Positions 1 through 7,374 of a DNA stretch of 64,000 nucleotides are shown here, piece after piece. A model generated the notes under the pieces. The model made no database searches. It worked only from the letters and a program-made list of their open reading frames with translations, and had not been told where the DNA came from. The stretch's first letter is position 1, and each line of letters begins with the position of its first letter. A program made the position numbers and the translations under genes. The stretch comes from an uncultured Alphaproteobacteria bacterium (lineage in GTDB: Bacteria; Pseudomonadota; Alphaproteobacteria; RF32; CAG-239). Location of the stretch: assembly GCA_934254585.1 (NCBI GenBank), contig CAKQLF010000003.1:1-64000 (forward strand), given 5' to 3'.

Positions 1-108
1 GCTATCCGCTTCGAACTCTCTTATCGAGTTCGCTTCTTCCGGCTTTAAAACAAAAAAACACCCATTCTTGCGAATGAGTGTTTTTAGTTTTATGGTAGGG
101 CCGGAGAG
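1..108. repeat. Direct repeat copy 1, including a 3' fragment of tRNA-Leu
   Basis: This stretch is nearly identical to 202-309. It contains a hairpin (CGAACTC/GAGTTCG), a terminator-like hairpin (ACACCCATTC/GAATGAGTGT) and, at 93-108, the last 16 bases of the intact tRNA-Leu gene. It looks like a duplication of the tRNA 3' end plus its downstream flank. The copy may extend left beyond the window. Confidence 0.8.
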
Positions 109-201
109 CTTGTTATATTCCTACTCTTGCAAACAAGTTTGCTGCGAGCAGTGCCTTTCGCGTCGCAGCGGCTCAACCTTCGCAGTAGCTCGGTTTTGCC
201 G

Positions 202-309
202 GCTATCCGCTTCGAACTCTCTTATCGAGTTCGCTTCTTCCGGCTTTAAAACAAAAAAACACCCATTCTTGCGAATGAGTGTCTTCTGTTTTATGGTAGG
301 GCCGGAGAG
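202..309. repeat. Direct repeat copy 2, overlapping the 3' end of tRNA-Leu
   Basis: Second copy of the ~108-bp unit, offset by 201 bases from copy 1. Its right end runs into the real tRNA-Leu(CAA) 3' end. The 93-bp spacer between copies (109-201) has no recognisable gene. The few differences cluster just after the terminator stem. Confidence 0.8.
252..282 (-). terminator. Terminator of tRNA-Leu
   Basis: Read on the minus strand, a 10-bp stem (ACACTCATTC with GAATGGGTGT, GCAA loop) is followed by a run of seven T. It lies 12 bases past the tRNA 3' end, so it fits a rho-independent terminator for that gene. Confidence 0.75.
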
Positions 310-380
310 AATCGAACTCTCAAGACATTGCTGCCACCAGATTTTGAGTCTGGCGCGTCTACCAATTCCGCCACAACCCC
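294..380 (-). tRNA. tRNA-Leu (anticodon CAA)
   Basis: On the minus strand the 87 bases fold as a class II tRNA. The acceptor arm (with G-U pairs), D-arm (GCGG with GGTAGA), anticodon stem CCAGA/TCTGG around loop CTCAAAA, a variable arm, and T-arm GAGAG-TTCGATT-CTCTC are all present. The 3' CCA is encoded. The anticodon CAA reads the UUG leucine codon. Confidence 0.95.
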
Positions 381-397
381 ATAAAAATTACACTACG

Positions 398-426
398 TTG
401 ATACAGTATATATTTTAATTAGTCAA
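398..426 (-). promoter_or_regulatory. Probable promoter of tRNA-Leu
   Basis: On the minus strand TTGACT is followed after 17 bases by TATCAA, about 17 bases before the tRNA 5' end. This resembles a sigma-70 promoter. It lies back to back with the promoter at 445-472. Confidence 0.45.
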
Positions 427-444
427 GAGTTTTTTTATAATTTG

Positions 445-472
445 TTGACTTTTTTTACTTTGCATTTATACA
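445..472 (+). promoter_or_regulatory. Probable promoter of the TPR-methyltransferase gene
   Basis: TTGACT, a 16-base spacer, then TATACA, about 46 bases before the GTG start at 519. It is the only good sigma-70-like match in the divergent gap. Confidence 0.45.
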
Positions 473-518
473 AGGCTGTGTTATACTCCCTCCCAGTTGA
501 TAAAAAATTGAGGTTACA

Positions 519-2042
519 GTGGAAAATTTAGAGCATCAGGCTTCGGTTTTATTTGGCGAAAAAGAGTTCCAAAAAGCTTTGGAAATCTATCAGTTGTTGT
601 TTCAAAGCAATCCCAAAGTTGAGAAATATGCGATAGCGTGCGGAAATTGTCTGGATGCTTTAGGCGATAAGGAAAAAGCCGTGGAATTTTATTATCAAGC
701 ATATAAACTTAACAAAAATTCCGAAGCGGCCTTATTAAATCTTTCTACCATAAATTATGAAATCGGTGATTATGATAAATCGGCGGAATTTGCCGAAAAA
801 GCTCTGGCGCAAAATCCCAATAATATGGCGGCTTGGCAAAATTTGGCCAATATTGCGTTCTGCCGCGGAGATTATGAAAAAGCTTTAACCTATTATCAAA
901 AAATGTATGAGCAAAATAACAACAGTTATATTGCAATGATTAATTTGGCTAACACTTACTATTCGTTGGGAAAATATGTGTTGGCGTTGGAGTTTGCTAA
1001 AAAGTCTTTAGATCGTCACCCCTCAAGCGTTGTGGCTAATATGATTTCGGGAAACGCTTTGGCGGCAATGGAAAGATATGAAAAAGCCATAGATAAATAT
1101 CTGCGAGCCTACGAACTTGATGAAAATAACCGCGAAGTATTAAATTTGCTAAGCGATACATATCGCGCCCTAAATGATTGGGAAAATTGTGTGGCATTTG
1201 CTTGGCGATATGTTAAGACGGCACCAGAACAAACTGATGAAATTAATCTTAATTTTGGTTATTTATTATATGAGTGCTATTCTGAAAAAAGCGCAGAGTT
1301 AGCTAAAAAATATGCAGCGAAATGGTTGAATTTTTTCCCAAACAATAAAATTGTGCAGCACATGGCTTGTGCTTTGACGAACGGCCACGCTTTGCTTGGC
1401 TCGGACAGCCATTTTATTAAAGCGACTTTTGATGCTTTTGCTCCCGATTTTGAAGAAACATTGTCATCATTAGACTATCAAGCTCCGACTTTAATTGAAA
1501 ATGAAGCGGCAAAACATTTAAAAGCCTCAATGTTTACGGGATATCATATTTTAGATTTGGGCTGTGGCACCGGTTTGTGTGGTGAAAAAATGAAGAGATT
1601 TGCCTCACGAAAAGGGTTGATAGGCGTTGACTTGTCTGAAAAAATGCTTGATGTTGCTCGAGAAAAGAAAATTTATGCGCAATTGATTTGCGATGACATT
1701 TGCAACTATATGGAAACCTCTTCTTACTTTTTTCATATAATCATTGCTTCAGATGTGCTGACCTATTTTGGGGATTTAACAAAAGTTTTTGTGCGGGTGT
1801 CAAAATCTCTCACTCCTAAAGGAATGTTTTTTTTCACAATATCTGAAAATTCTATCAATGATGATGATTTTTATATGGTTCCGAGCGGACGTTTTGTTCA
1901 TAATCCCAATTATGTGGAAAAAGTTTTGAAAAGTGCGGGGTTGAAGCTATTAAACTGCGAACGTCATATTTTGCGTAACGAGGCGGAGAGTCCTGTTTAC
2001 GGTTACATTTTTGCCGCGGCTAAACCGGATTTAAGCAAATAA
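519..2042 (+). CDS. TPR-repeat protein with C-terminal SAM methyltransferase domain
   Basis: 507 residues in two parts. Residues ~5-290 are tandem tetratricopeptide repeats (recurring A..NLA...Y..G.Y..AL.YYQK patterns), a protein-binding superhelix. Residues ~345-505 are a class I methyltransferase domain: motif I ILDLGCGTG near 346, an acidic end of strand 2 in IGVDLSEKML, and later SDVLTYF. It probably methylates a protein or small molecule recruited by the TPRs; the substrate is unknown. Start is GTG at 519, chosen because GAGG lies 5 bases upstream. It is transcribed alone, divergent from tRNA-Leu. TPR-methyltransferase fusions of this type occur in alphaproteobacteria. Confidence 0.85.
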   Translation: MENLEHQASVLFGEKEFQKALEIYQLLFQSNPKVEKYAIACGNCLDALGDKEKAVEFYYQAYKLNKNSEAALLNLSTINYEIGDYDKSAEFAEKALAQNPNNMAAWQNLANIAFCRGDYEKALTYYQKMYEQNNNSYIAMINLANTYYSLGKYVLALEFAKKSLDRHPSSVVANMISGNALAAMERYEKAIDKYLRAYELDENNREVLNLLSDTYRALNDWENCVAFAWRYVKTAPEQTDEINLNFGYLLYECYSEKSAELAKKYAAKWLNFFPNNKIVQHMACALTNGHALLGSDSHFIKATFDAFAPDFEETLSSLDYQAPTLIENEAAKHLKASMFTGYHILDLGCGTGLCGEKMKRFASRKGLIGVDLSEKMLDVAREKKIYAQLICDDICNYMETSSYFFHIIIASDVLTYFGDLTKVFVRVSKSLTPKGMFFFTISENSINDDDFYMVPSGRFVHNPNYVEKVLKSAGLKLLNCERHILRNEAESPVYGYIFAAAKPDLSK

Positions 2043-2144
2043 GACAGGCTTGATTTTTTCGTTTTTCATCTGACAATCTTGTGGGTTGCCCGTCATAAAT
2101 AAATGCGAAAATATGTGGTTAATATTTGAGTGTTTGTTTCCAAT

Positions 2145-2588
2145 TTAGATTAAATCATTTAGTTTCGCGCTCAGTTCTTTAGCGATTCGAATTGGGCGTT
2201 TAAGAGCCAAACTCATATTGATTAACTTAACTTCTATTTTTGTGAGTAATTTGTCTTTGCAATAGATTTCTTGTTGCACCAATAAACTTGCTCCGCCGAT
2301 TTCTAAAACTTTGCAGGTAACAACCAACGCGTCATCTAAACGAGCGGAAGCCAAATATTCAATATGGCACGAGCGCACTACAAAACCGGTTTGTCCGTCT
2401 TCAAGATTTTTTTCTTGGCAAACTCCTAATGTGCGGATAAATTCAGTGCGTGCTCGTTCGGCAAATTTCAGATAATTGGCATAATAAACAATGCCGCCGG
2501 CATCTGTATCTTCATAATAAACCCGCACCGGATAAGCAAAAATTTTATCGGTGATTATACCTTGAGCCGGAAGAGTATTTTCAAACAT
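2145..2588 (-). CDS. ybgC: YbgC-family acyl-CoA thioesterase
   Basis: 147 residues forming one hotdog domain. The family signature VRVYYEDTDAGGIVYYANYL is at ~21-40, with the catalytic aspartate in DTD, followed by the FAERARTEFIR helix. YbgC hydrolyses short or long acyl-CoA at the inner membrane and is usually encoded with the Tol-Pal genes. Here it directly follows ruvB (4-base gap), the usual alphaproteobacterial order, but tolQRA lie ~50 kb away at 52.9 kb. It closes the ruvA-ruvB-ybgC run and shares its promoter by inference. Confidence 0.93.
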   Translation of the reverse strand: MFENTLPAQGIITDKIFAYPVRVYYEDTDAGGIVYYANYLKFAERARTEFIRTLGVCQEKNLEDGQTGFVVRSCHIEYLASARLDDALVVTCKVLEIGGASLLVQQEIYCKDKLLTKIEVKLINMSLALKRPIRIAKELSAKLNDLI

Positions 2589-2592
2589 TTTT

Positions 2593-3648
2593 TTAGTCTT
2601 TCAAAGTTTCTAAAAGTTCATATTGTTTAATTTGTTTAGTTGGCATATTCACGCCTAAATAGCGATAACCAAGCTGTGAAATAATGCGTCCGCGCGGTGT
2701 GCGTTGCAAAAATCCTAGTTTCAGCAAAAATGGTTCAACCACTTCTTCAATTGTGTCGCGTTCTTCGGATAAAGCCGCCGCCAAAGTATCGGCACCAACC
2801 GGACCTCCGCCATAGTTTTTAATGATACAATTCAAATAACGGCGGTCAAAGGCATCCAGGCCGAAATCATCAACATCAAGACGTCTAAGGGCTGTGTCAG
2901 AAATATGCGAATCAATGATTTTTTTAGCCGAAACCGCGCCAAAATCACGCACACGGCGAAGCAGACGCCCGGCAATGCGAGGGGTTCCTCTCGAGCGTTT
3001 GGCAATCTCCATTGCGCCGTCATCTGAAATTTCAATATTCAGCAGTTTAGCGTTGCGTTGTACAATTTTTTTCAAATCTTCGTGAGAATAGAAGTCTAAG
3101 CGCAACGGAATACCGAAACGCTCGCGCAGAGGCGTAGAAAGCAGTCCGGAACGGGTGGTTGCCCCCACCAAAGTAAACGGCTGTAAATCGATTCGCACCG
3201 AACGAGCCGACGGACCTTCACCAATAATTAAATCCAGTTGAAAATCTTCCATTGCCGAATATAAAACTTCTTCAATAGCCGGATTCAGACGATGAATTTC
3301 ATCAATAAACAACACATCGTTGCGCTCCAAATTGGTCAAAATAGCAGCCAAATCTCCTGATTTTGAAATCATAGGAGCCGATGTTGCACGAAAGCCGACG
3401 CCAAGTTCTTTGGCTACAATTGAGGAAAGCGTGGTTTTACCAAGCCCCGGCGGACCAAAAAGCAAAACGTGGTCAAGAGCCTCGCCGCGTTGTTTGGCAG
3501 CGGCAATAAAAACTTTCAAATTTTCACAAACCTCGCGTTGTCCCACAAAATCGTCTAAACTTGTCGGACGCAGACTTACCGGATTGTTGCCGACTTGTTC
3601 ATCTTCGGCTTGGGCTTGCGGGCTGACGATTCGTGTATCCTCTTTCAT
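2593..3648 (-). CDS. ruvB: Holliday junction branch migration ATPase RuvB
   Basis: 351 residues, normal length for RuvB. Walker A GPPGLGKTT is at 65-73, Walker B with DEIHRL near 116-121, sensor 1 GATTRSG, arginine finger region PLRERFG, and a C-terminal winged helix ending in the typical TPRGR...YRYLG. RuvB forms hexameric rings that pump DNA through RuvA-bound Holliday junctions during recombination and replication fork repair. The start lies 3 bases after the ruvA stop, so the two are co-transcribed. ruvC is not in this window. Confidence 0.98.
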   Translation of the reverse strand: MKEDTRIVSPQAQAEDEQVGNNPVSLRPTSLDDFVGQREVCENLKVFIAAAKQRGEALDHVLLFGPPGLGKTTLSSIVAKELGVGFRATSAPMISKSGDLAAILTNLERNDVLFIDEIHRLNPAIEEVLYSAMEDFQLDLIIGEGPSARSVRIDLQPFTLVGATTRSGLLSTPLRERFGIPLRLDFYSHEDLKKIVQRNAKLLNIEISDDGAMEIAKRSRGTPRIAGRLLRRVRDFGAVSAKKIIDSHISDTALRRLDVDDFGLDAFDRRYLNCIIKNYGGGPVGADTLAAALSEERDTIEEVVEPFLLKLGFLQRTPRGRIISQLGYRYLGVNMPTKQIKQYELLETLKD

Positions 3649-3651
3649 TGA

Positions 3652-4296
3652 TTAAAATTCCTTTTGTGCAAATTCTTTTAGAGCCAAGCGAATGAGTGTT
3701 GCCACATCGGCCTGAGGATTTTCTACAATAACTTTAGAAACCGCGCGGTAAGCTTCTAAACGCTGATAGCCCAAATTAACCAAAGCCGAAATAACGTCTT
3801 CGCTTTTAGAATTTTCCGCCTCATTGGTTTTAGCTGATTTTTCTAAAGGAATCCCGACAATCACTTCATTAACATCACCTGATGAGCCGACAGGTATGGT
3901 TATAATTTTGTCTTTAAGCTCAGTGACAATGCGGGCGGCAAGTTTAGGGCCGACACCGGCGGCTCGGCAAAATGAATTTTTGTCTTGCGCGCTAACGGCT
4001 TGAGACAGTTGAGCCGGCGTTAACACTGATAAAATGCTAAGGCAAACTTTAGCTCCCACGCCTTGAACTTTGGTCAGGGTTAAAAACCATTCTTTTTCCC
4101 AAGCATCGGCAAAACCAAACAAAGACAAGCTGTCTTCACGCACCACCATTTCCGTTAAAAGCGCGGCTTCTTGACCTTGCGTCAATTTACCTAAAGTTTT
4201 AGACGAAGCAGAAACTAAATAACCCACTCCGTTAACGTCTATAATACAATAATCATCGCCGATTGTGTCAATCAGCCCGCGTAATTTTGCAATCAT
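3652..4296 (-). CDS. ruvA: Holliday junction DNA helicase subunit RuvA
   Basis: 214 residues. The N-terminal OB domain (MIAKLRG..D....YCIIDVNGVGY) is followed by two helix-hairpin-helix motifs (VQGVGAKVCLSIL and AAGVGPKLAARIV, ~73-130), a low-complexity linker with SEDVISALVNLGYQ and a C-terminal RuvB-binding UBA-like domain. RuvA tetramers bind four-way junctions and load RuvB. It is first in the ruvA-ruvB-ybgC cluster. The ~100 bases separating it from truA suggest its own promoter. Confidence 0.97.
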   Translation of the reverse strand: MIAKLRGLIDTIGDDYCIIDVNGVGYLVSASSKTLGKLTQGQEAALLTEMVVREDSLSLFGFADAWEKEWFLTLTKVQGVGAKVCLSILSVLTPAQLSQAVSAQDKNSFCRAAGVGPKLAARIVTELKDKIITIPVGSSGDVNEVIVGIPLEKSAKTNEAENSKSEDVISALVNLGYQRLEAYRAVSKVIVENPQADVATLIRLALKEFAQKEF

Positions 4297-4398
4297 TTTT
4301 TACAATCCTTTTCTTTGCATTAAGACTAACGGAAATATACCGAAGGCGCAAGAGTTTTGTTGCTTTTCTGCAAGGCTTAATTTACAAAATTGCCAATT

Positions 4399-5139
4399 TT
4401 AGTACATAACTTTGTTTAGGTATAAACCGCAGGCGGGGGCACTGATGCCTGCTTTGGTGCGGTCGCGAGCTTCCAAAATGCTTTTAACGTCCTCAGGTTT
4501 AAGGCGGCCGTTTCCGACTTCTTTGAGTGTGCCGACCATATTGCGCACCTGATGATAAATAAACGAGCGCGCCTCAACCGTGAAAATAATTTCATCTCCA
4601 CGTTTTTCAATGTCTAGCTTATCCAAAGTTTTTATCGGGCTTTTAGCCTGACAGCCGGCTCCGCGGAATGAACTGAAATCGTGATGACCGATTAAATATT
4701 GCGCGCCTTTCCGCATCGCTTCCACATCCAACGGAAAGGGAACTCTCCAAACTCTGTCAAGCAATAAAGGACTTGGCCCGCGGCGGTTTAAAATTCGATA
4801 AATATAACCGCGACCAACAGCGGAGAAACGCGCGTGAAAATCCGGTGAAACTTTTTCTGCCTGCAACACACTGACCGGAGCTTGTAATTCGCGCAAAAGA
4901 GCGTTTAGACTCTCCATTATTTTATATTCGCTTAAATCTGCGTCCAAGTCAAAATGAGCCACTTGCGCCAAGGCGTGGACTCCGGCATCTGTCCGGCCGG
5001 CACCAAACACTTCTGAAGTTTGATGTGAAAATCCTAAAATAGCTTTTTCCAAGAACTCCTGAACGCTTGGCCCGTCTTTTTGTTTTTGCCAACCTAGCAA
5101 ATGAGTTCCTTCATATTCCACCGTAATTTTATAGCGCAT
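4399..5139 (-). CDS. truA: tRNA pseudouridine(38-40) synthase TruA
   Basis: 246 residues, normal length. The catalytic aspartate is D51 in GAGRTDAGVHA, and the family motif FIYHQVRNMVG is near the C-terminus. TruA converts U38-U40 in the anticodon stem-loop of many tRNAs to pseudouridine. The N-terminus MRYKITVEYEGT..GWQ is canonical, which fixes the start. Upstream lies a gene-free stretch of ~320 bases holding the leader element of the next pilin gene on the other strand. Confidence 0.97.
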   Translation of the reverse strand: MRYKITVEYEGTHLLGWQKQKDGPSVQEFLEKAILGFSHQTSEVFGAGRTDAGVHALAQVAHFDLDADLSEYKIMESLNALLRELQAPVSVLQAEKVSPDFHARFSAVGRGYIYRILNRRGPSPLLLDRVWRVPFPLDVEAMRKGAQYLIGHHDFSSFRGAGCQAKSPIKTLDKLDIEKRGDEIIFTVEARSFIYHQVRNMVGTLKEVGNGRLKPEDVKSILEARDRTKAGISAPACGLYLNKVMY

Positions 5140-5261
5140 TTTTTATCCTTTGTGAATTTATTCAGAGCTTAGGCGAGGGGGATTGAAATGTCAAATAAAA
5201 ATCAGCTTTACTTTTTGGATTTATCTGTTTAAAATCACAGATGGATTGGCAATGGCTTATC

Positions 5262-5424
5262 TGGGGTGTGAGAACCTCACATAGAGCGTCTTGTAAAAAT
5301 AAGACGATAATTTTTTATGCTTTCTGGTTTGTTGGCTGGAAGGCAGTAAAATAGTTTAAATATACTGCACTACACTCTATGTTAGTTCTCAACTTCCAGC
5401 TGCTTCGTCAAAAGCGGCTTTTTT
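5262..5424 (+). promoter_or_regulatory. Structured leader with terminator-like hairpin before pilin gene 1
   Basis: A long-range stem GAGAAC plus CATAGAG (5270-5286) can pair with CTCTATG plus GTTCTC (5375-5390). Inside are hairpins CGTCTT/AAGACG (5287-5306) and GCAGTA/TACTGC (5343-5368). GCTGGAAG (5335-5342) pairs with CTTCCAGC (5393-5400), crossing the long stem, so it forms either a pseudoknot or an alternative fold. A hairpin with a six-T run (5399-5424) follows, then the ribosome binding site of the pilin gene. It resembles an attenuator leader; no known riboswitch class is recognised. Confidence 0.5.
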
Positions 5425-5458
5425 GTTGTGATTTAAATATAATAGAAAGGTAGTTATT

Positions 5459-6103
5459 ATGAAAATCAATCAGAGTGGACGCAGTATGATAGAAATGTTG
5501 GGTGTTCTCGCCATTATAGGTGTTCTGTCTGTCGGTGGAATTGCCGGCTATTCCAAAGCAATGGAAAAGTGGAAAATAAACAAAACTGTTGAAGGTTATA
5601 GTTATTTGATAGCCGGATTTCTTGAGTATATTGACGACTTTAGACCATTGCGGCACGATAACGGCATAGAAAATGATGATTTTCGATATTATTTAGGTGA
5701 TGTTATTAAGAGCTTGAATTTGGTGCCTGAAGGTTGGAATGTAAATAAAAACGGAGTATCTGACCCCCTTGGAAATTTTACTGCAGTTTTTACCAGAAGT
5801 GAGAAAATTGTGTTTGATATTCGTCTTGGCGTGAATGAGACTATTGAAAATAAAATTGTCAGTCAATCGTTTTCGGATAAAATTTGCTTTGAACTGTTAA
5901 ACACGGCGTTTCAGCCACTGCATAGTATGTTATATAAAGTTTTTATTTATAAATCAAAAACAGGATATGTTTATTGGTATGGTGATGGATATTGCGGGGT
6001 AAACGAAAAATGTCTTCGCACTTTGACAATGACCGAAATGAAACAAACTTGCCAATCTTGCACTTTGGGTGAGGAGCATTGCATATTAGCCGTGGAGTTT
6101 TAG
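5459..6103 (+). CDS. Type IV pilin-like protein, short leader (pilin gene 1)
   Basis: 214 residues. It has a class III (prepilin) signal: leader MKINQSG, then RSMIEMLGVLAIIGVLSVGG, with glutamate at +5 of the mature form as in type IV pilins and pseudopilins. The next 24 residues form the hydrophobic assembly helix. The rest is a soluble domain with five cysteines near the C-terminus (C-x5-C-L-R-T...C-x2-C-x5-C). Pilin gene 4 (37169) has the same cysteine pattern, so the two are one subfamily. The start follows AGAAAGG. It faces pilin gene 2, with 108 bases between stops. No pilus assembly genes are in the window, so the system served is unknown. Confidence 0.8.
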   Translation: MKINQSGRSMIEMLGVLAIIGVLSVGGIAGYSKAMEKWKINKTVEGYSYLIAGFLEYIDDFRPLRHDNGIENDDFRYYLGDVIKSLNLVPEGWNVNKNGVSDPLGNFTAVFTRSEKIVFDIRLGVNETIENKIVSQSFSDKICFELLNTAFQPLHSMLYKVFIYKSKTGYVYWYGDGYCGVNEKCLRTLTMTEMKQTCQSCTLGEEHCILAVEF

Positions 6104-6211
6104 TTTGAATATATTATTTTTTTATAATCCGTTTTTTCCTTTATTAATAACAAATCTAATTAATACTGCTAATATACGCCAAAATATCAACAGCATTAAT
6201 TAGAATTTTTT

Positions 6212-7099
6212 TTAAGGTTTCTGAATAGATAATATTATAAGACAGTCATTATTTTTGCAGGTGCAGCCGTGCTCGGCGAAAAGCGGCGACATCGGTAAAC
6301 CGTTATCAATTGCACAGGCCTGAGCCCAGCCATCTCCATATTGACTGCCGCCATAATCGTGGCTTGCGCAATCACCGGGGATAGCATACGACGCATTGGC
6401 ACTATTAACGTAAACATCGCTATATGAACCATTTCCTACATTCCAATTTGTAGTGGCTAAAGAAATACAAGCTTCCGGAGGTAAGTCATAAATGGAAAAT
6501 ATTACGTCATAATCACTTATCTCCACCAGATATTTTCCTCCGAAAGGGTTTATGAATTTATCATTCATATCAGGCGGAATAAGTCCTATGCCTTTCATTG
6601 TCTCAAAGTCTTCAGGTTCATCTGAATATAAGTAATCATAATTTACCTCGCTAGTAACTTTAGAGTTGGCGTAAATTGTCGTAAACTCTGTAACAAAGTT
6701 TACTATTTGTTCAGTGGTTTTGTTAATTTTCCATCTGGTCAACGCTTTGGAATAACCGGCAATTCCACCGACGGACAGAACACCGATTATAGCCAAAACG
6801 CCCAACATCTCAATCATACTTCTACCGTACTGCACGCCATCTGCTGGGAATTTTTGCGCTCGTGTACTACTCTGTACACGTCGTTCCCAAAGTGCGGCGT
6901 ATTGACGCACGACATCCAATCCCTTGAATGTAATAGTGTTTTTCTTTTTATGGTCAATCACACTCTCAACATTGTCATTGCCGGATGAGATCCGGCAATC
7001 TAGATTCGCGAGTCTGGTCCCGCGAATGACTTTGAAATAGGTGCTGTTAATGACGTTAAAATGACGAGAGATTATTTTATTTTTTAAATTTTTATACAT
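6212..7099 (-). CDS. Type IV pilin-like protein with 92-residue repeat-rich leader (pilin gene 2)
   Basis: 295 residues from the ATG at 7099, chosen for GGAG 8-11 bases upstream; the frame stays open further upstream but that DNA is the leader element. The processing site is at residues 92-93 (G|RSMIEML), followed by the same hydrophobic helix as its paralogues and a soluble domain with six cysteines. The first residues MYKNLKN match MYKNFEH of pilin gene 5, which has only an 8-residue leader. About 85 residues built from palindromic repeats therefore appear inserted in frame. An internal GTG just before the cleavage site is an alternative start. Confidence 0.7.
   Translation of the reverse strand: MYKNLKNKIISRHFNVINSTYFKVIRGTRLANLDCRISSGNDNVESVIDHKKKNTITFKGLDVVRQYAALWERRVQSSTRAQKFPADGVQYGRSMIEMLGVLAIIGVLSVGGIAGYSKALTRWKINKTTEQIVNFVTEFTTIYANSKVTSEVNYDYLYSDEPEDFETMKGIGLIPPDMNDKFINPFGGKYLVEISDYDVIFSIYDLPPEACISLATTNWNVGNGSYSDVYVNSANASYAIPGDCASHDYGGSQYGDGWAQACAIDNGLPMSPLFAEHGCTCKNNDCLIILSIQKP
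6861..7027 (-). repeat. In-frame palindromic repeats in the leader of pilin gene 2
   Basis: Three palindromes lie inside the coding region: CGTGTAC/GTACACG (6861-6880), ATTGCCGGAT/ATCCGGCAAT (6977-6999) and ATTCGCG/CGCGAAT (7004-7027). The first and third recur in pilin gene 3 and the third in pilin gene 4, as parts of the same long leader. They stay in frame and encode residues N-terminal of the cleavage site. Confidence 0.7.
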
Positions 7100-7122
7100 T
7101 TTTCGAACTCCAATTTTGCCAG

Positions 7123-7320
7123 ATAAAAAACAAAACCCACCAAAATGGCGGGCGGATGTTAGTAAACCGTACTTAGATAAACGGCTCGGCTTATTCAGCC
7201 AAATAGCCTTATTCAGCCGACATCCGTCCAACGGAAATCGGCATATTAAATTTAAGTCGCTATGCTTAACGACTAATGTAGAAAGGGTTTTCGACGCCCT
7301 GGATGAAACTTTCGCTCATC
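7123..7320 (-). promoter_or_regulatory. Long-stem structured leader, copy A, before pilin gene 2
   Basis: On the minus strand, 5' to 3': a small hairpin (GATGA/TCATC), conserved AGGGCGTC, a stem joining AAACC-TACTTAG (7164-7176) to CTAA-GTA...GGTTT (7273-7290) in plus-strand terms, internal hairpin AGTCG/CGACT, conserved GCCGA/TCGGC, then terminator CCCGCC/GGTGGG with a T run (7125-7152). The pilin ATG follows 26 bases later. The element recurs before pilin gene 5 with different stem sequences that still pair, which points to a conserved RNA fold. Confidence 0.6.
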
Positions 7321-7374
7321 TGATAAATAGTTTAAATACAATACAAACGAAAGTAAAGGTAAATTTAGAATAAA

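Noticed and set aside
68..418. A 116-codon open frame across the repeats and tRNA-Leu
   Set aside because: It runs antisense through a tRNA and a tandem repeat, has no ribosome binding site and repeats its own translated motif; it is a by-product of the duplication.
5140..5460. c-di-GMP (GEMM) riboswitch in a pilin leader
   Set aside because: The conserved GEMM-I and GEMM-II sequence blocks are not present in any of the five pilin leaders; only the general leader-terminator layout is similar.
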